A DNA stretch of 64,000 nucleotides, taken from Prorocentrum cordatum (lineage: Eukaryota; Sar; Dinophyceae; Prorocentrales; Prorocentraceae). A program made the position numbers and the translations under genes. Of this stretch, positions 1 to 9,060 are shown one piece after another. The stretch covers positions 951,262 to 1,015,261 of the forward strand of contig CAUYUJ010006335.1 of the NCBI GenBank assembly GCA_963575745.1, read 5' to 3'. Positions within the stretch are counted from its first letter, which is position 1; every line of letters starts with the position of its first letter. The notes under the pieces are model-generated. The model ran no database searches and was not told the DNA's origin. It saw only the letters and a list, made by a program, of their open reading frames with translations.

Positions 1-10
1 GGGGTCTGGT

Positions 11-85
11 GTGTTTTTGTGTGTGGTGTGTGCGTGTGGTGTGTGCGTGTGGCGTGTGTGTGTGTGTGGAATGTGTGTGTGTGTG

Positions 86-124
<39 letters not shown>

Positions 125-330
125 GTCTCTGTCTCTGTCTGTGTCTGTGTCTGTGTCTGTGTCTGTGTCTGTGTCTGTGTCTGTGTCTGTGTCTGTGTCT
201 GTGTCTGTATCTGTATATGTATATGTGTTGTGTTGTGGTGTGTTGTGTTGTGTTGTGTTTGTTGTGTTGTGTTGTGTTGTGTTGTGTGGTGTGGTGTGGT
301 GTTGTGTTGTGTTGTGTGTGTTTTGGGGGG
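11..330. repeat. TG / TCTG / TGTTG simple repeat
   Basis: Mixed microsatellite: (TG)n to about 90, then (TCTG)n, then (TGTGTC)n to about 215, then TGTTG-type units to about 320. All three forward frames stay open only because of the repeat. No gene signal. Confidence 0.95.
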
Positions 331-511
331 GACAGGCGGAGGCCAAGGACGACGGCCAAGGCAGGGAAGCGGCAGAGGACGACAGGGGGCAAAGCTGGGC
401 TCTTGCCCAGGCGGCGCCCCGATCGGCAAGCTGCCGCTGCCCGCCTGGCTGGGCGCGGCGTCGTCCTGGTGCGCCGGCGGAGGAGCGCGGAGCCGACTCC
501 TCCTCCCCGGT

Positions 512-792
512 GGGAGGAGGAGGAGGAGGGAGGGAGGAGGAGGAGGAGGAGGAGGAGGAGGAAGGAGGAGGAGGAGGAGGAGGAGGAGGAGGAGGAGGAG
601 GGGAGGAGGAGGCGGAGGCGGAGGCGGAGGGAGGCGGAGGAGGAGGAGGAGGAGGAGGAGGAGGAGGAGGAGGAGGAGGAGGAGGAGGGGAGAGGAGGAG
701 GAGGAGGGAGGAGGGGGTGAGGAGGAGGAGGAGGAGGAGGAGGAGGAGGAGGAGGAGGAGGAGGAGGAGGAGGAGGAGGAGGAGGAGGAGGA
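512..792. repeat. (GGA)n microsatellite, left of retrogene
   Basis: Almost pure GGA trinucleotides with a few GGC interruptions. It stops exactly at the nine T residues that form the 3' end of the minus-strand retrogene and resumes at 1851, so this tract and the one at 1851-2072 look like one microsatellite split by an insertion. Confidence 0.95.
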
Positions 793-801
793 TTTTTTTT
801 T
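793..801 (-). other. A9 tail at 3' end of retrogene
   Basis: Nine consecutive T on the plus strand are A9 on the retrogene strand. They sit exactly at the border with (GGA)n and mark the 3' end of the inserted cDNA. No AATAAA signal was seen upstream; dinoflagellates generally lack it. Confidence 0.75.
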
Positions 802-1030
802 ACATGCGCCGCTCCCTGGCAACACCAGAGGTCAGCGGGGGGCCAGGCCTGGACCTGACCAGACCTGGACCCCCCGACCGAGCCGACGATGCAGTCAAGG
901 TAGACGTAGTACGCGTACCACGCCGACGAGCGGGAGAGGAAAAGCTCCACGCTCGCGAGCACGAGGATCCGCACGAGCGACTCCTCGAGCACCAGGAACA
1001 CGAGGAACCACACCAGCGACTCCTCGAGCA

Positions 1031-1807
1031 TCAGGAGGAGCGATGCCCGATCTGCGCGAGGACCCGCGCCGCGACCACCCGAACGTCCTCCTCCCCCGGG
1101 TGCCTCTCCTCCCACGGTGCGAGCCGCCACGCCTCGCCGCCCGCAGCCGCCGCCGCACCAGCAGCAGCAGACACAGGCACGCAGGGCGCAGCAGGCGCCG
1201 CCGGAGCACCAGCCCGCGCGTCGGCGCCGCCCGAAGGGACAGCGCCGGGTGCCGAGCGCCGCAGGCCGTCGGCCCAGGCGTCGTCGGCCATGGAGTCATC
1301 GTCGGCGTCCGCGTCGCCAGCAGCCCCCGCCACCTGGACGAGCGCAAGGCCCGTGCCAGCAGAGCCTGCCGCCGCACCCGCGGCCGCCACGTCGACCTCC
1401 GTCGTCTCCACCACGACGGCAGCAGGAGCGCCCGCCGCCGCTTTCCTCGCCGCGCGGCGCTGGCGGCGCCGCCTCCGCCGCGCGGCACGCGCCGCGGGCT
1501 CGGCGACCGCTGCACCAGCAGGGCCAGGGCGAGGAACTTCAGGATGAGCAGGGGGTGGATCGCCACCAGCGGCAGCGTCGCGAGGCGGCGGCACGGCTAC
1601 CTCGGCGCGCTGAGCGAACAGCGCGGCCGAGACGGCCGACCTCGCCACCGCCGCGACAGTGCGGCGTGGGGCGCCCCCCAGGACAGCGCCGCGCACGGCC
1701 GCCTCCACCAGCGCGGCGGCGGCGGCGGGCAGCGCGCGAGCCCCTCTAGGCCTCGCCATCCCACGGCGGCTCCGACGCGAGGAGGGAGCGGCGGGCGGCG
1801 GGGCCAT
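1031..1807 (-). pseudogene. Retroposed gene, 258 codons from first ATG after the leader; unrecognised, probably frameshifted
   Basis: The first ATG after the leader lies 7 nt downstream and opens a 258-codon frame (MAPPPAAPSSRR start) ending at 1031. The product is Ala/Arg/Pro-rich and I do not recognise it. An acidic segment (DADADDDSMADDAWADG) lies near residue 170. Two other minus-strand frames carry better hydrophobic segments: one centred on 1510-1570 (IHPLLILKFLALALLV) and one at about 900-1035 (LVWFLVFLVLEESLVRILVL followed by WYAYYVYLD). The original protein may therefore have been a membrane protein whose frame has been broken. An intact soluble product of the first frame cannot be excluded. 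Confidence 0.45.
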
Positions 1808-1814
1808 GCGAACG

Positions 1815-1829
1815 CTTGAGCCAAAACGG
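1815..1829 (-). other. Relict truncated spliced leader
   Basis: The minus strand reads CCGTTTTGGCTCAAG, directly 3' of the full leader. It matches the last 15 nt of the leader with a single A-to-G change at the third base. The truncation point is the AG inside the leader (CCGTAG/CC), the expected acceptor when a genomic leader copy is trans-spliced again. Confidence 0.9.
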
Positions 1830-1851
1830 CTTGAGCCAAAATGGCTACGGA
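1830..1851 (-). other. Full-length dinoflagellate spliced leader (DinoSL)
   Basis: The minus strand reads T, then CCGTAGCCAT followed by TTTGGCTCAAG. This matches all 22 positions of the known DinoSL consensus (first base A, G or T). The 5'-most T is also compatible with the flanking GGA repeat, so 21 nt are secure. Confidence 0.95.
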
Positions 1852-2072
1852 GGAGGAGGAGGAGGAGGAGGAGGGGGAGGAGGAGGAGGGGGAGGAGGAG
1901 GGGAGGAGGCGGAGGCGGAGGCGGAGGAGGAGGAGGAGGAGGAGAGGAGGAGGAGGAGGAAGAGGAGGGAGGAGGAGGGGAGGAGGAGGAGGAGGAGGAG
2001 GAGGAGGAGGGAGGAGGAGGGAGGAGGGGGAGGAGGAGGGAGGAGGAGGAGGAGGAGGAGGAGGAGGAGGAG
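1851..2072. repeat. (GGA)n microsatellite, right of retrogene
   Basis: GGA trinucleotides with GGC and GGGGA interruptions, starting at the 5' end of the leader. Long open frames here encode only poly-Gly/Glu/Arg and are not genes. Confidence 0.95.
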
Positions 2073-2109
2073 CCTGGGGGCAACGTTCGGGGAGGAGGGG
2101 GGTAGGGTC

Positions 2110-2560
2110 ACAGGGCTAATCTCGACTCATCGGGCTCGATTCGATTAGATTTTTGGTCGATTCCGATTGCGATTCTGTTTGGGATGCCAGTTCGGGTTTC
2201 GGTTTCTCCATGGAGGCCCTGCTGGCCTGCCGATTTCCGCCGGTTCGACTCCTCCCGACTTGGCTGCCGATTTCCGCCGATCCGATCCCGTTCGATCGAC
2301 GAATCGACTTCTCGATTCGAGTCTGGGCTCTCCTGTCCTCCAGGAGGAGGGGGAGGAGGAGGAGGACAGGATGGAGGATCGATTGGGAGTTCCTGCTTGG
2401 TTCGTTGAAGGCCCAGGGAAAGCATCCCGAGGGACCTGCGGGGATCTTTGCTTCACTTCGATCACCGAGTCGACTTCTCGATTCGATCCTGGGCCCTCCT
2501 AGGGGATCGGCTCAGAGGTCGGGGGCGGCCAAGACGGAGGTGATGACTAGGGGGGGGATC
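2110..2560. repeat. Degenerate CCGATTC / GATTCGATT repeat region
   Basis: Repeated short words such as CGATTCCGATT, GATTCGATT and CGACTTCTCGATTCGA occur throughout. The same vocabulary returns at 43550-43590 and 50725-50920, suggesting a dispersed degenerate satellite. No gene signal. Confidence 0.55.
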
Positions 2561-3066
2561 TCGTGGCGGGGTCCATGATATCTCCCCCGATTTCATGGCG
2601 CTTGTTCTTCTTTCAGTGCGTGCCCTGGGCCCCCCTGGTCCGCGCACATGCCTCGGGCCATGACTTGCACCCCCCCCTCTTGGACGCCTCCCTCTTGGGC
2701 GCCCCCGAGGAGTGGGGAGGGGCCAGGCCACCCACAGGGGCGCGACGGTGGCCGCGCTCCGCGCGCCGCGGCCTGGCCCGCAGAGGGTTCCCCCTCTTCC
2801 CTGGGGCTGCGGCGCTCCGCCCTCGGGCTCGCCCTGCACGTCGCGAGCCGGCACCCCGGCCACGCACACGCGGACCCTGTCTCGGGCGATGGCAGACATG
2901 GACCGAGGAGGCGTGGACCAGCGACGGGTCCCGTTTACATGAGAACTCGCGGATTTCCGCCGCCGGACGAGACGGCACCGGCCGCACTTTCGGGAGGGCA
3001 CATCCCCCGATCGACCGCGCGCCAACTCCATGGATCGCTAACCAATGAGTGCGCGCCCTCGGGAAG
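2561..3066. other. No recognisable gene
   Basis: GC-rich unique-looking sequence. Open frames occur on both strands but none has a recognisable domain or a consistent coding pattern. Confidence 0.5.
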
Positions 3067-3210
3067 TGGGGGTGACCCACATGGGGGTGAAGCAAGACAA
3101 GCCCTAAAGGGGCCCCTTGTGGGCCCCTTGTGGGCACTAACTGGCGCCCGAAGGGGCCCTAAAGGGCCCCTTTAGGGTCCTTCTCTTCACCCCCCGTGTG
3201 GGTCACCCCC
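3067..3210. mobile_element. MITE-like inverted-repeat element, family 1
   Basis: The left end GGGGGTGACCCACATGGGGG-TGAAG (3068-3092) is the reverse complement, with one or two differences, of the right end (3185-3210). The 90 bp interior holds further GGGGCCCC-type palindromes, so the whole 144 bp could fold into one hairpin. It has no coding capacity. A shorter relative with the same GGGGGTGA..GGGTGAAG ends lies at 51462-51540. A clear target duplication was not found. Confidence 0.6.
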
Positions 3211-3499
3211 TATTGCAGTGGAGGCCCATGCCAAGAAACACCCTGCTTGCCTCCAGGGTGCCCTGGGTTTCTTGGGTTTGGCTCCGATTCCTCCTCATCC
3301 TCCTCTTCTCCCCTCGGAGGCGGCGCGGGAGCGCGAAGGTGTCCGCACATCGCGCCTCGCGCAGCGCGAAGCGCGAAGCTGGGAGCCCTCCATAAGTGGC
3401 CGCGCCGCGCGTCGCGCGCCGCGGTGCGCGGCGCGCGAAGTTAGGACGGGAGGGGGGGGGAGAATTCATCAGGAGGAAAAGAAACACACAGACACAATT

Positions 3500-3620
3500 A
3501 ATCCTCGATCCCCCAGAAAATATGGGAAAATATGGGAAGTGGTTGGGAAGACAGAAACCCCGAAAATATGGGAAAATATGGGGAACATTTTTATTTGTGT
3601 GTATTTATTTGTGTGTGTCC
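3500..3620. repeat. AAAATATGGGAA short repeats
   Basis: Four copies of (A)AAATATGGGAA and two of TTATTTGTGTGT in a locally AT-rich stretch. No gene. Confidence 0.6.
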
Positions 3621-3793
3621 TGGGGCCCCTTCAATTCAGGGATAACGTTGAGGGGGGGAGCGGCTCAGGGGGGGGGACGCTTCGACACCCGATCGCCCCT
3701 CTCATCGCCCCTCCTGGGGCCCCACGGCCCACCCCGCTCGGGAACGGGCGCGTGCGCTATCGGGGGCTTCTCGCCGATCTATCGGTCTGTGTT

Positions 3794-3885
3794 ATATATA
3801 TATATATATATATAGATATTTAGAAATCTTCCCAGAGAAAACACATATATATATATATATAAAAATAATTATATATATATATATA
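3794..3885. repeat. (TA)n / AT-rich island
   Basis: Three (TA)n blocks separated by short AT-rich spacers, conspicuous in a window that is otherwise strongly GC-rich. Confidence 0.9.
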
Positions 3886-4666
3886 GACACTCGATTATGC
3901 ACATACACATTACACCAGAGAAAAGCCCCAATCCGTGGATGGTTTTCGCCGAGGAGATCGACCGGGAGCACGGGAGCCCGGGAGCTCGACGCCTCCCCCC
4001 CCTGAGCCGGTCCCCCTCTTGATATTCCCCCTCGTCCCCCCTTCCCTCCTGCCCTGCCAAGAAGGAGCGCACCAGATCTCCCACATGCTGCCTTTCCGCG
4101 GCCCGGGCGTTTCTCTGAGATCTCGGCCTCTGGGGTCCGCTTTCGGATTCCATGAGGGTCGGACATGGATCCAGTGCAAAGTGGTCGGGGTTTCGGGCCT
4201 CGCGTTGGTCAGGATCATACCTATACGACCACCCTTCGGGTGACAAGGAAATCCTGTGGGGGGGGGGGCGGGGGCAACTGATGACAACTGCAGTGGCTGT
4301 GATGGTGACGACGCCGGTGGATACGAGTTGGCCACGACGCGCGACGACGGTGCTTGTGACAATGCGCGATGGCGACGAACGGCGGCGATGACAGTGACAC
4401 TGCATGTGGTAGTGGTGACGCGTGGCGGCGATGCCTGTGATGAGCGGGGCATCGCAAAGAGGCAGCGCACAACAGAAACAGTGCATCAATCGACTTCGGC
4501 TGGTAGAGCCTGGCTAGCGGCACGACGCATCCGCAACGGCGCACTCGCACCAGTGATTACGTCACCACCGCAGTCGCAGACAGATAAATGCCACCTGAAT
4601 TGCTGGAGGTTGCACTTAGTTACTTGCAAGCGACCCCTGTGGCGCGACCAACGGGCTCCACTAATC
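3886..4666. other. No recognisable gene; GAC/GGCGA-rich stretch
   Basis: Includes 4280-4450 with loosely repeated GACGACG/GGCGATG words. Frames on both strands are open over short stretches but give no recognisable product. Confidence 0.5.
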
Positions 4667-6184
4667 GAAGACGCCTACGGCGAATCACCGCCGCCCCCTG
4701 CCTTTTTGGAAGCGCCTATGTGGCCGAACGTTGAGGCCAGACCTGCCAAGCTATCGGACCATGTGTTCCCCGAATCGGTTTGGAAAGCCTTCGGGGAACA
4801 CGTGGGCATCTTGAAGGTCATCTTGGCCGTCTGGAGGCCATTTTGACCCTTTCGGGCCTTCTTGGAGGACGTCTTGGAGGGCTCTTGGGCCGTCTTGGAG
4901 GCCATCTTGAGCGTCTTGGAGGCCTCTTGGGCCGTCTTGGGGGCCTCTTGGGGCCGTCTTGGGCGATCTTTGGGGGCACTTGGGCCGTCTCGGGCCGTCG
5001 GAAGGCCGAAAAAAAGCTAATGCCACAATCCTTCAACAACTCTAGGGGAATCAATGTTTTTGGCCTTTTCGGGCCTTCCTGGAGGCCCTCTTTGAGGCCA
5101 TCTTGGAGTCTTGGGCCGTCTTGGGCCATCTTAAGGCCATCTTCGGCTGTCTTGGTGGGCTCCTGGCACGTCTGACGCCGTCGGAAGCCGTCTGGGGGGC
5201 CTTTCTGGGCCGACTTGGGGCCCTCTTGGAATGCTCCATGGCCGTCTTGGAGGCCATCTTGAGCGTCTTGGATGCCTCTTGGCCCGTCTTGGAGCCCTCT
5301 TGGGGCCGTCTTGCGGGCCTCTTGGGCCGTCATGGGGCCATCTTGGAGGCCTCTTGGGCGCTCTTGGGGCGACCTTGGGGGCCTCTTGGGCCGTCTTGGG
5401 CCGTCGGAAAGCCGAAAAGCGCACATTGGGCCGTCTTGGGCCATCTTAGGGCCATGTTCGACCGTCTTGGTGGGCTCCTGGTCCGTCTGACGCCGTCGGA
5501 AGCCGGTTGGGGGGTCTTTCTGGGCCGACTTGGGGCCCTCTTGGAATGCTCCATGGCCGTCTTGGAGGCCATCTTGAGCGTCTTGGATGCCTCCTGTGCC
5601 GTCTTGGGGGCCTCTTGGGGCCGTCTTGGGGCCCTCTTGGGCTGGGCCGTTCTGGGGCCATCTTGGAGGCCTTTTGGGCGATCTTTCGTCGATCTTTGGG
5701 GGCCCCTTGGGCGGTCTCGGGCCGTCGGAAGGCCTACAAGAAGCAACTGTCAAAATCCGTCAGCAACCTAAGGACAATCAAGGTTTTTGGCCTCTGCCGG
5801 GCCTTCCTGCAGGCCCTCTTGGAGGCCTCTTGGGCCAGTTTCGAGCCAACTTCGGCCATCTTGGTGGGCTCCTGGCACGTCTGACGCCGTCGGGAGCCGT
5901 CTTGGGGGCCTTTCTGGGCCGACTTGGGGCCCTCTTGGGGCGCTTCGGGGCCGTCTTGGAGGCCATCTTGGGCGTCTGGAGGCCATCTTGGGCGTGTTGG
6001 AGGCCTCTTGGGCCGTCTTGGGGCCCCTTTGTTGGGGCCGTCTTGGGGGCCTCTTGGGCCGTCATGGGGCCCTCTTTGGGTCCTCTTGGGCGATCTTGAG
6101 AGCCTCTTGGGCCGTCTTGGGCCGTCGGAAAGCCGAAGAGGCGCAAATGCCAGAATCCTATACAAACAAAAACACCAATGGCAA
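4667..6184. repeat. GCCNTCTTGG(G) array, left part, interrupted by YR-1
   Basis: Starts with the hairpin module GAAGACGCCTACGGCGAATC (4667-4860), then runs as near-continuous 10-11 bp units of GCC[G/A/T]TCTTGG(G). AT-richer spacers near 5030-5060, 5745-5785 and 6145-6180 recur in every array copy. Minus-strand frames of up to 311 codons (4818-5753), rich in QDGPRGP and RPPRRP words, are products of the repeat, not genes. The array resumes at 12618 on the far side of YR-1. Confidence 0.9.
4763..4801. repeat. 12 bp inverted repeat (hairpin) in array module
   Basis: GTGTTCCCCGAA (4763-4774) and TTCGGGGAACAC (4790-4801) are perfect reverse complements with a 15 nt loop. The same hairpin recurs in the modules near 20155, 20990, 22530 and 24110. 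Confidence 0.85.
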
Positions 6185-6249
6185 TAGCAGCGCACGGTAT
6201 TGTTCATTGCATTCGTCCGCTTCACTCGCTCTGTAGCAATCGCTTCTGC
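6185..6249 (+). repeat. YR-1 split direct repeat A1
   Basis: 65 bp beginning TAGCAGCGCACGGTATTGTT; 62 of 65 positions match A2 at 12441-12505. Confidence 0.9.
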
Positions 6250-6266
6250 TCAGAGCTTCGCTTGTT

Positions 6267-6716
6267 ATGGCAGGGCTCGCGTACGGACTCGCCCCAGTAG
6301 TCCGCGATTGGGCTGCGACTGGCCTGTACGCCGCCAATCTCTGGACATCTCTCCGCAGGGATTGCCACTGTACGTGTACCTTCACAGGAGAGCACGACAG
6401 AGAGCTGCTGCAGGTCCTGCAGCGCCAACTAGACAGGTGTGGCCCCGAGCAGCTTCGGAGCGCCCCCTTGGAGTGTCCCTCGAGCTTCTGGGAGGTCGCC
6501 TCAGTCTTGTGCCTCGCTGTGTGCGCCGCGTTCATCATTGGCTTCCTCGTTGGCAGGCTCCATGGCCATGGTCCCGCGAGGGCTTCCCGACCTGCTGAAG
6601 ACGGTCCGCCAAGGGGACAAGCTATACTGTCTGTACAGCCTGGAGGACCGTCTGTTCCACGAGAGGCTTCTGTGCGGCCACGTGGACGGCTCACGGTGGG
6701 TGGTGGCGACGCCTGA
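6267..6716 (+). CDS. YR-1 small membrane ORF
   Basis: 149 codons. The first ~98 look genuine: a Cys/His-bearing stretch (CHCTCTFTGEH, about residues 33-43), a charged segment (LLQVLQRQLDRCGPEQL), then one strong membrane segment (SVLCLAVCAAFIIGFLVG, about residues 78-96). After that the frame overlaps the gag-like ORF, which begins one frame over at 6562, so either two overlapping genes or a single product joined by a frame change. The start is the first ATG after repeat A1. No family recognised; a single-span membrane protein at the head of a retrotransposon is unusual. Confidence 0.5.
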   Translation: MAGLAYGLAPVVRDWAATGLYAANLWTSLRRDCHCTCTFTGEHDRELLQVLQRQLDRCGPEQLRSAPLECPSSFWEVASVLCLAVCAAFIIGFLVGRLHGHGPARASRPAEDGPPRGQAILSVQPGGPSVPREASVRPRGRLTVGGGDA

Positions 6717-8019
6717 TGCCGATGTGTACGTGGAAGACTTCGCCGACGAGGATCACGTGGAGATCCACCGAGCTGGCCCTCGAGGGGGAGCCCCGCCTCA
6801 GCTGCGCAAGAAGATGCTGTACCGTTTCGACCTGGACGAGCAGGCTCTGGCCGCCCTCCTGAGCGAGGGGGCGCAGCTGGCGGAGTCTGAGCGCCGCGAG
6901 GCCGGCCGCGACTCAGGGGCGGTGGCGCCCGGGGTGGTCCGCCGGCTCCGTGGGGAGCAGCACGTACTCCCGGAGATGGCGGCCGGTGGCACGGACACGC
7001 CGCGTGGTTCCGAGGTCGACTTGGCGGCTGGCGCTTCGGAGCCGCCGCTGCCACCGCCGAGCCACGCTCCCCCGCCTCGCGCGGGCGCCGGCGGTGGGCC
7101 CCTGCCGCCAGTGCAGCTGGACGACGGCTGGGTCGCCCTGGAGTCGCGGCTGGGCTTCAGGCGGGGTTCGCCAGTGGACGTGACGTTCCCCTCCGTCTAC
7201 GCCCTGGACGACCGCGCCATGGCCTCGTTCCCGGAGGGGGTCATCGCGCTGGGACGAGTGGGGACCCTCTCCGAGGAGGCGCCGCCCTCTCCACGGGACG
7301 CGCGGGATGAAGTCCTGGACGAGCGCATCCTGAGGTACCGGAGGAGCGGTACGGGCCAGCGGCGGCGCGCCTTCGCGGAGGTGGTGGCCGAGCAGCGCGA
7401 GGTGCTCAGCACTCAGGAGTGGCGCGTGCAGGGGCCCGCTACCATCGGCTGGCTGCTTCAGGCGCATCTGGAGCAGGGCAGCGGGCCCGTCCAGCGGCAC
7501 TACTGGTGGCGTCAGATCCTGGGGCTGGCGGCTGCCGACCCCGGGGTCGACGAGCATTTGTTCCTGTGCGAGCTGACCGAGACGGCCTCCACGGCCGACC
7601 AGCTCAACCTCCCCGGCTGCGAGGCGTTCGAGCTGGCAGCCAGGCGATTCCAGCTGTGGGAGGAGGTGTCCTCCGAGGCCCTGCGCCAGGTCGAGGTCTC
7701 AGGCACGGCGGGGGCCGCGGCAGACTCGGACGGCTGGCTGGACGAGCGCAGGATCTTCCTCGGCGGCTCCCGCTCCAAGGGCCATGCTCTCGCGGCGCCA
7801 TCCTTGGAGAAGCACGTGGCGGAGAAGATGCAGGAGGAGAGCGCCATCCTCAAGGAGAGGCGCAAGGGCAGAGAGGAGCGCCGCATGGCCCGCGGCACGG
7901 GCAGCAGCGGCGCCGACGCCGCACCAGGAGGTGGCGATCGATGTGGTGGCGGCGGCGGCGCAGGCGGCGGCGGCCCTGGCGGCCGAGGCCGTGGTGGCCG
8001 CGGCCGCGGGCGGGCCTAG
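6562..8019 (+). CDS. YR-1 gag-like protein
   Basis: 485 codons from ATG 6562 (MAMVPRGLPDLLKTV). An in-frame ATG at 6439 exists, but the sequence before 6562 reads as a shadow of the membrane ORF. The N-terminal part has a WVVATPDADVYVED-type segment, the middle is Pro/Ala-rich, then a helical part (WLLQAHLEQ, HYWWRQILGL) follows, and the C-terminus is Lys/Arg-rich ending in Gly/Arg repeats (GGRGRGGRGRGRA), a likely nucleic-acid-binding tail. By position, upstream of RT, it is the structural (gag) protein. There is no CCHC knuckle. The assignment rests on position and composition, not on a recognised fold. Confidence 0.6.
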   Translation: MAMVPRGLPDLLKTVRQGDKLYCLYSLEDRLFHERLLCGHVDGSRWVVATPDADVYVEDFADEDHVEIHRAGPRGGAPPQLRKKMLYRFDLDEQALAALLSEGAQLAESERREAGRDSGAVAPGVVRRLRGEQHVLPEMAAGGTDTPRGSEVDLAAGASEPPLPPPSHAPPPRAGAGGGPLPPVQLDDGWVALESRLGFRRGSPVDVTFPSVYALDDRAMASFPEGVIALGRVGTLSEEAPPSPRDARDEVLDERILRYRRSGTGQRRRAFAEVVAEQREVLSTQEWRVQGPATIGWLLQAHLEQGSGPVQRHYWWRQILGLAAADPGVDEHLFLCELTETASTADQLNLPGCEAFELAARRFQLWEEVSSEALRQVEVSGTAGAAADSDGWLDERRIFLGGSRSKGHALAAPSLEKHVAEKMQEESAILKERRKGREERRMARGTGSSGADAAPGGGDRCGGGGGAGGGGPGGRGRGGRGRGRA

Positions 8020-8109
8020 CCCGCCGCTTGTTTTTCGGCTTGTGCGCGGCCGCTGCAGCCCCCCGGGCAGCGGGCGCTTTCGCAAGGGAGGGCCGCCACT
8101 GCGGTGGTG

Positions 8110-9060
8110 ATGGCGGCCTCGGCGCAAGGAGTCTCGGACACTGGCATCGCGCGCGACGCCCTGCCCCTCCCGCTGGGCGTGACGCTCGACGAGCTGCTGC
8201 ACGGCGCGGCGGCACGCCTTCTGCCGCGCGGCGGCGGTCGGCGCGGGCGGCAGCGCAGGCATTAGGAGGTCTGGCTGCGCGAGGGCATCGCCGCGCTGAA
8301 CGACCTCGGTGGGCGCGGGGTGGATGCCCCCGCGGGGGCCCCTGCGGCCTGCCAGGTCGCCGCCGTGCGGCGCCTCGCACAGCTCTACGGCAGGGTGGAG
8401 CCGCCGCCGTCCGACCTGACTCCCCTGGGGGCGTGGCAGACGCTCCAGGCTTCGCGGAACGGCTATGCAGACGTCATGGCCGAAGGTGCTTCGACAACCT
8501 ACAGGAAGGGGGCCATGGCGCTCCCGCGGGCTGCGGCGGGGCGGGTGCGGCTTGCTGACGTCCTGCCGCCGCACCTGCAGTCTCTCTTGTGTGACTCGTC
8601 GCAGATGTTACGAGAGCCTGAGGCTCGCAATTTTGCTTTGGGTGAGGCTCCCAGGGTCTGCGCCATGGACCCAGTTTTGCAGCGGCATGGCTACCAGTAT
8701 GGCGAGTGCCTCTCCGAGCTGCTCTCTGCGGGCATCATTGAGCCTGCGGCCGAGGGCAGCATCATCGAGCGCGCTGGCATCTTTTTCGTCCCAAAGAAGG
8801 ACTCGTCGCTGCGGCTGATCTTCGACACCAGAAGGTCTAATGCCCATTTCCAGGACCCCCCCTACACGCTGCTCGCGAGCGGGGAGGCCCTGGCGAACTT
8901 GGAGGTCGACGCTGCTGGAGGGATTGCTGTGGCCTCTGGTGACGTCGAGTGTTGCTTCTACCAGTACGAGCTGCCGTCGTGGGCACGTGCCTTCTTCGGT
9001 CTGCCAGCGGTCCAAGCACGCTTCTTGGATTCGGCAGCCCGCCAGCGCCTGGGGGTTACA
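8110..9060 (+). pseudogene. YR-1 reverse transcriptase, N-terminal part
   Basis: Begins MAASAQGVSDTG in frame 1 and is interrupted by TAG at 8263-8265. From 8770 it reads FFVPKKDSSLRLIFDTRRSN (fingers), then GDVECCFYQYELP, whose first Asp (8941-8943) sits at the motif A position. Near 9055-9075 the reading changes to frame 2. Without correction of the stop and the shift no full RT can be made. Confidence 0.8.

Larger units (their letters stand above)
793..1850 (-). mobile_element. Processed SL-bearing cDNA (retrogene) inserted in (GGA)n
   Basis: Read on the minus strand, this 1058 bp segment begins with the complete dinoflagellate spliced leader, continues with a second truncated leader and a 7 nt leader-to-ATG gap, carries coding sequence, and ends in A9 (T9 at 793-801). 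Both ends abut (GGA)n directly. Dinoflagellate mRNAs receive this leader by trans-splicing, so its presence in genomic DNA next to a gene, with an A tail at the other end, indicates reverse transcription of a mature mRNA and reinsertion. The truncated leader CC(G)TTTTGGCTCAAG is what remains when a later round of trans-splicing uses the AG inside an older genomic leader copy. Two rounds of retroposition are therefore inferred. Target-site duplications cannot be recognised because the target is a repeat. Confidence 0.88.

Noticed and set aside
9-1819. Plus-strand frames of 500-600 codons across the first 1.8 kb
   Set aside because: Built from TG and GGA microsatellites and the antisense of the SL retrogene.
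4818-5753. Long minus-strand frame (311 codons) with QDGPRGP repeats
   Set aside because: Produced by the 10-11 bp array; similar frames occur at every array copy in several frames and both strands.
6439-6561. Upstream start for the YR-1 gag-like ORF
   Set aside because: The 41 codons before ATG 6562 are the out-of-frame shadow of the membrane ORF (Ser/Pro/Arg-rich), so 6562 is preferred.
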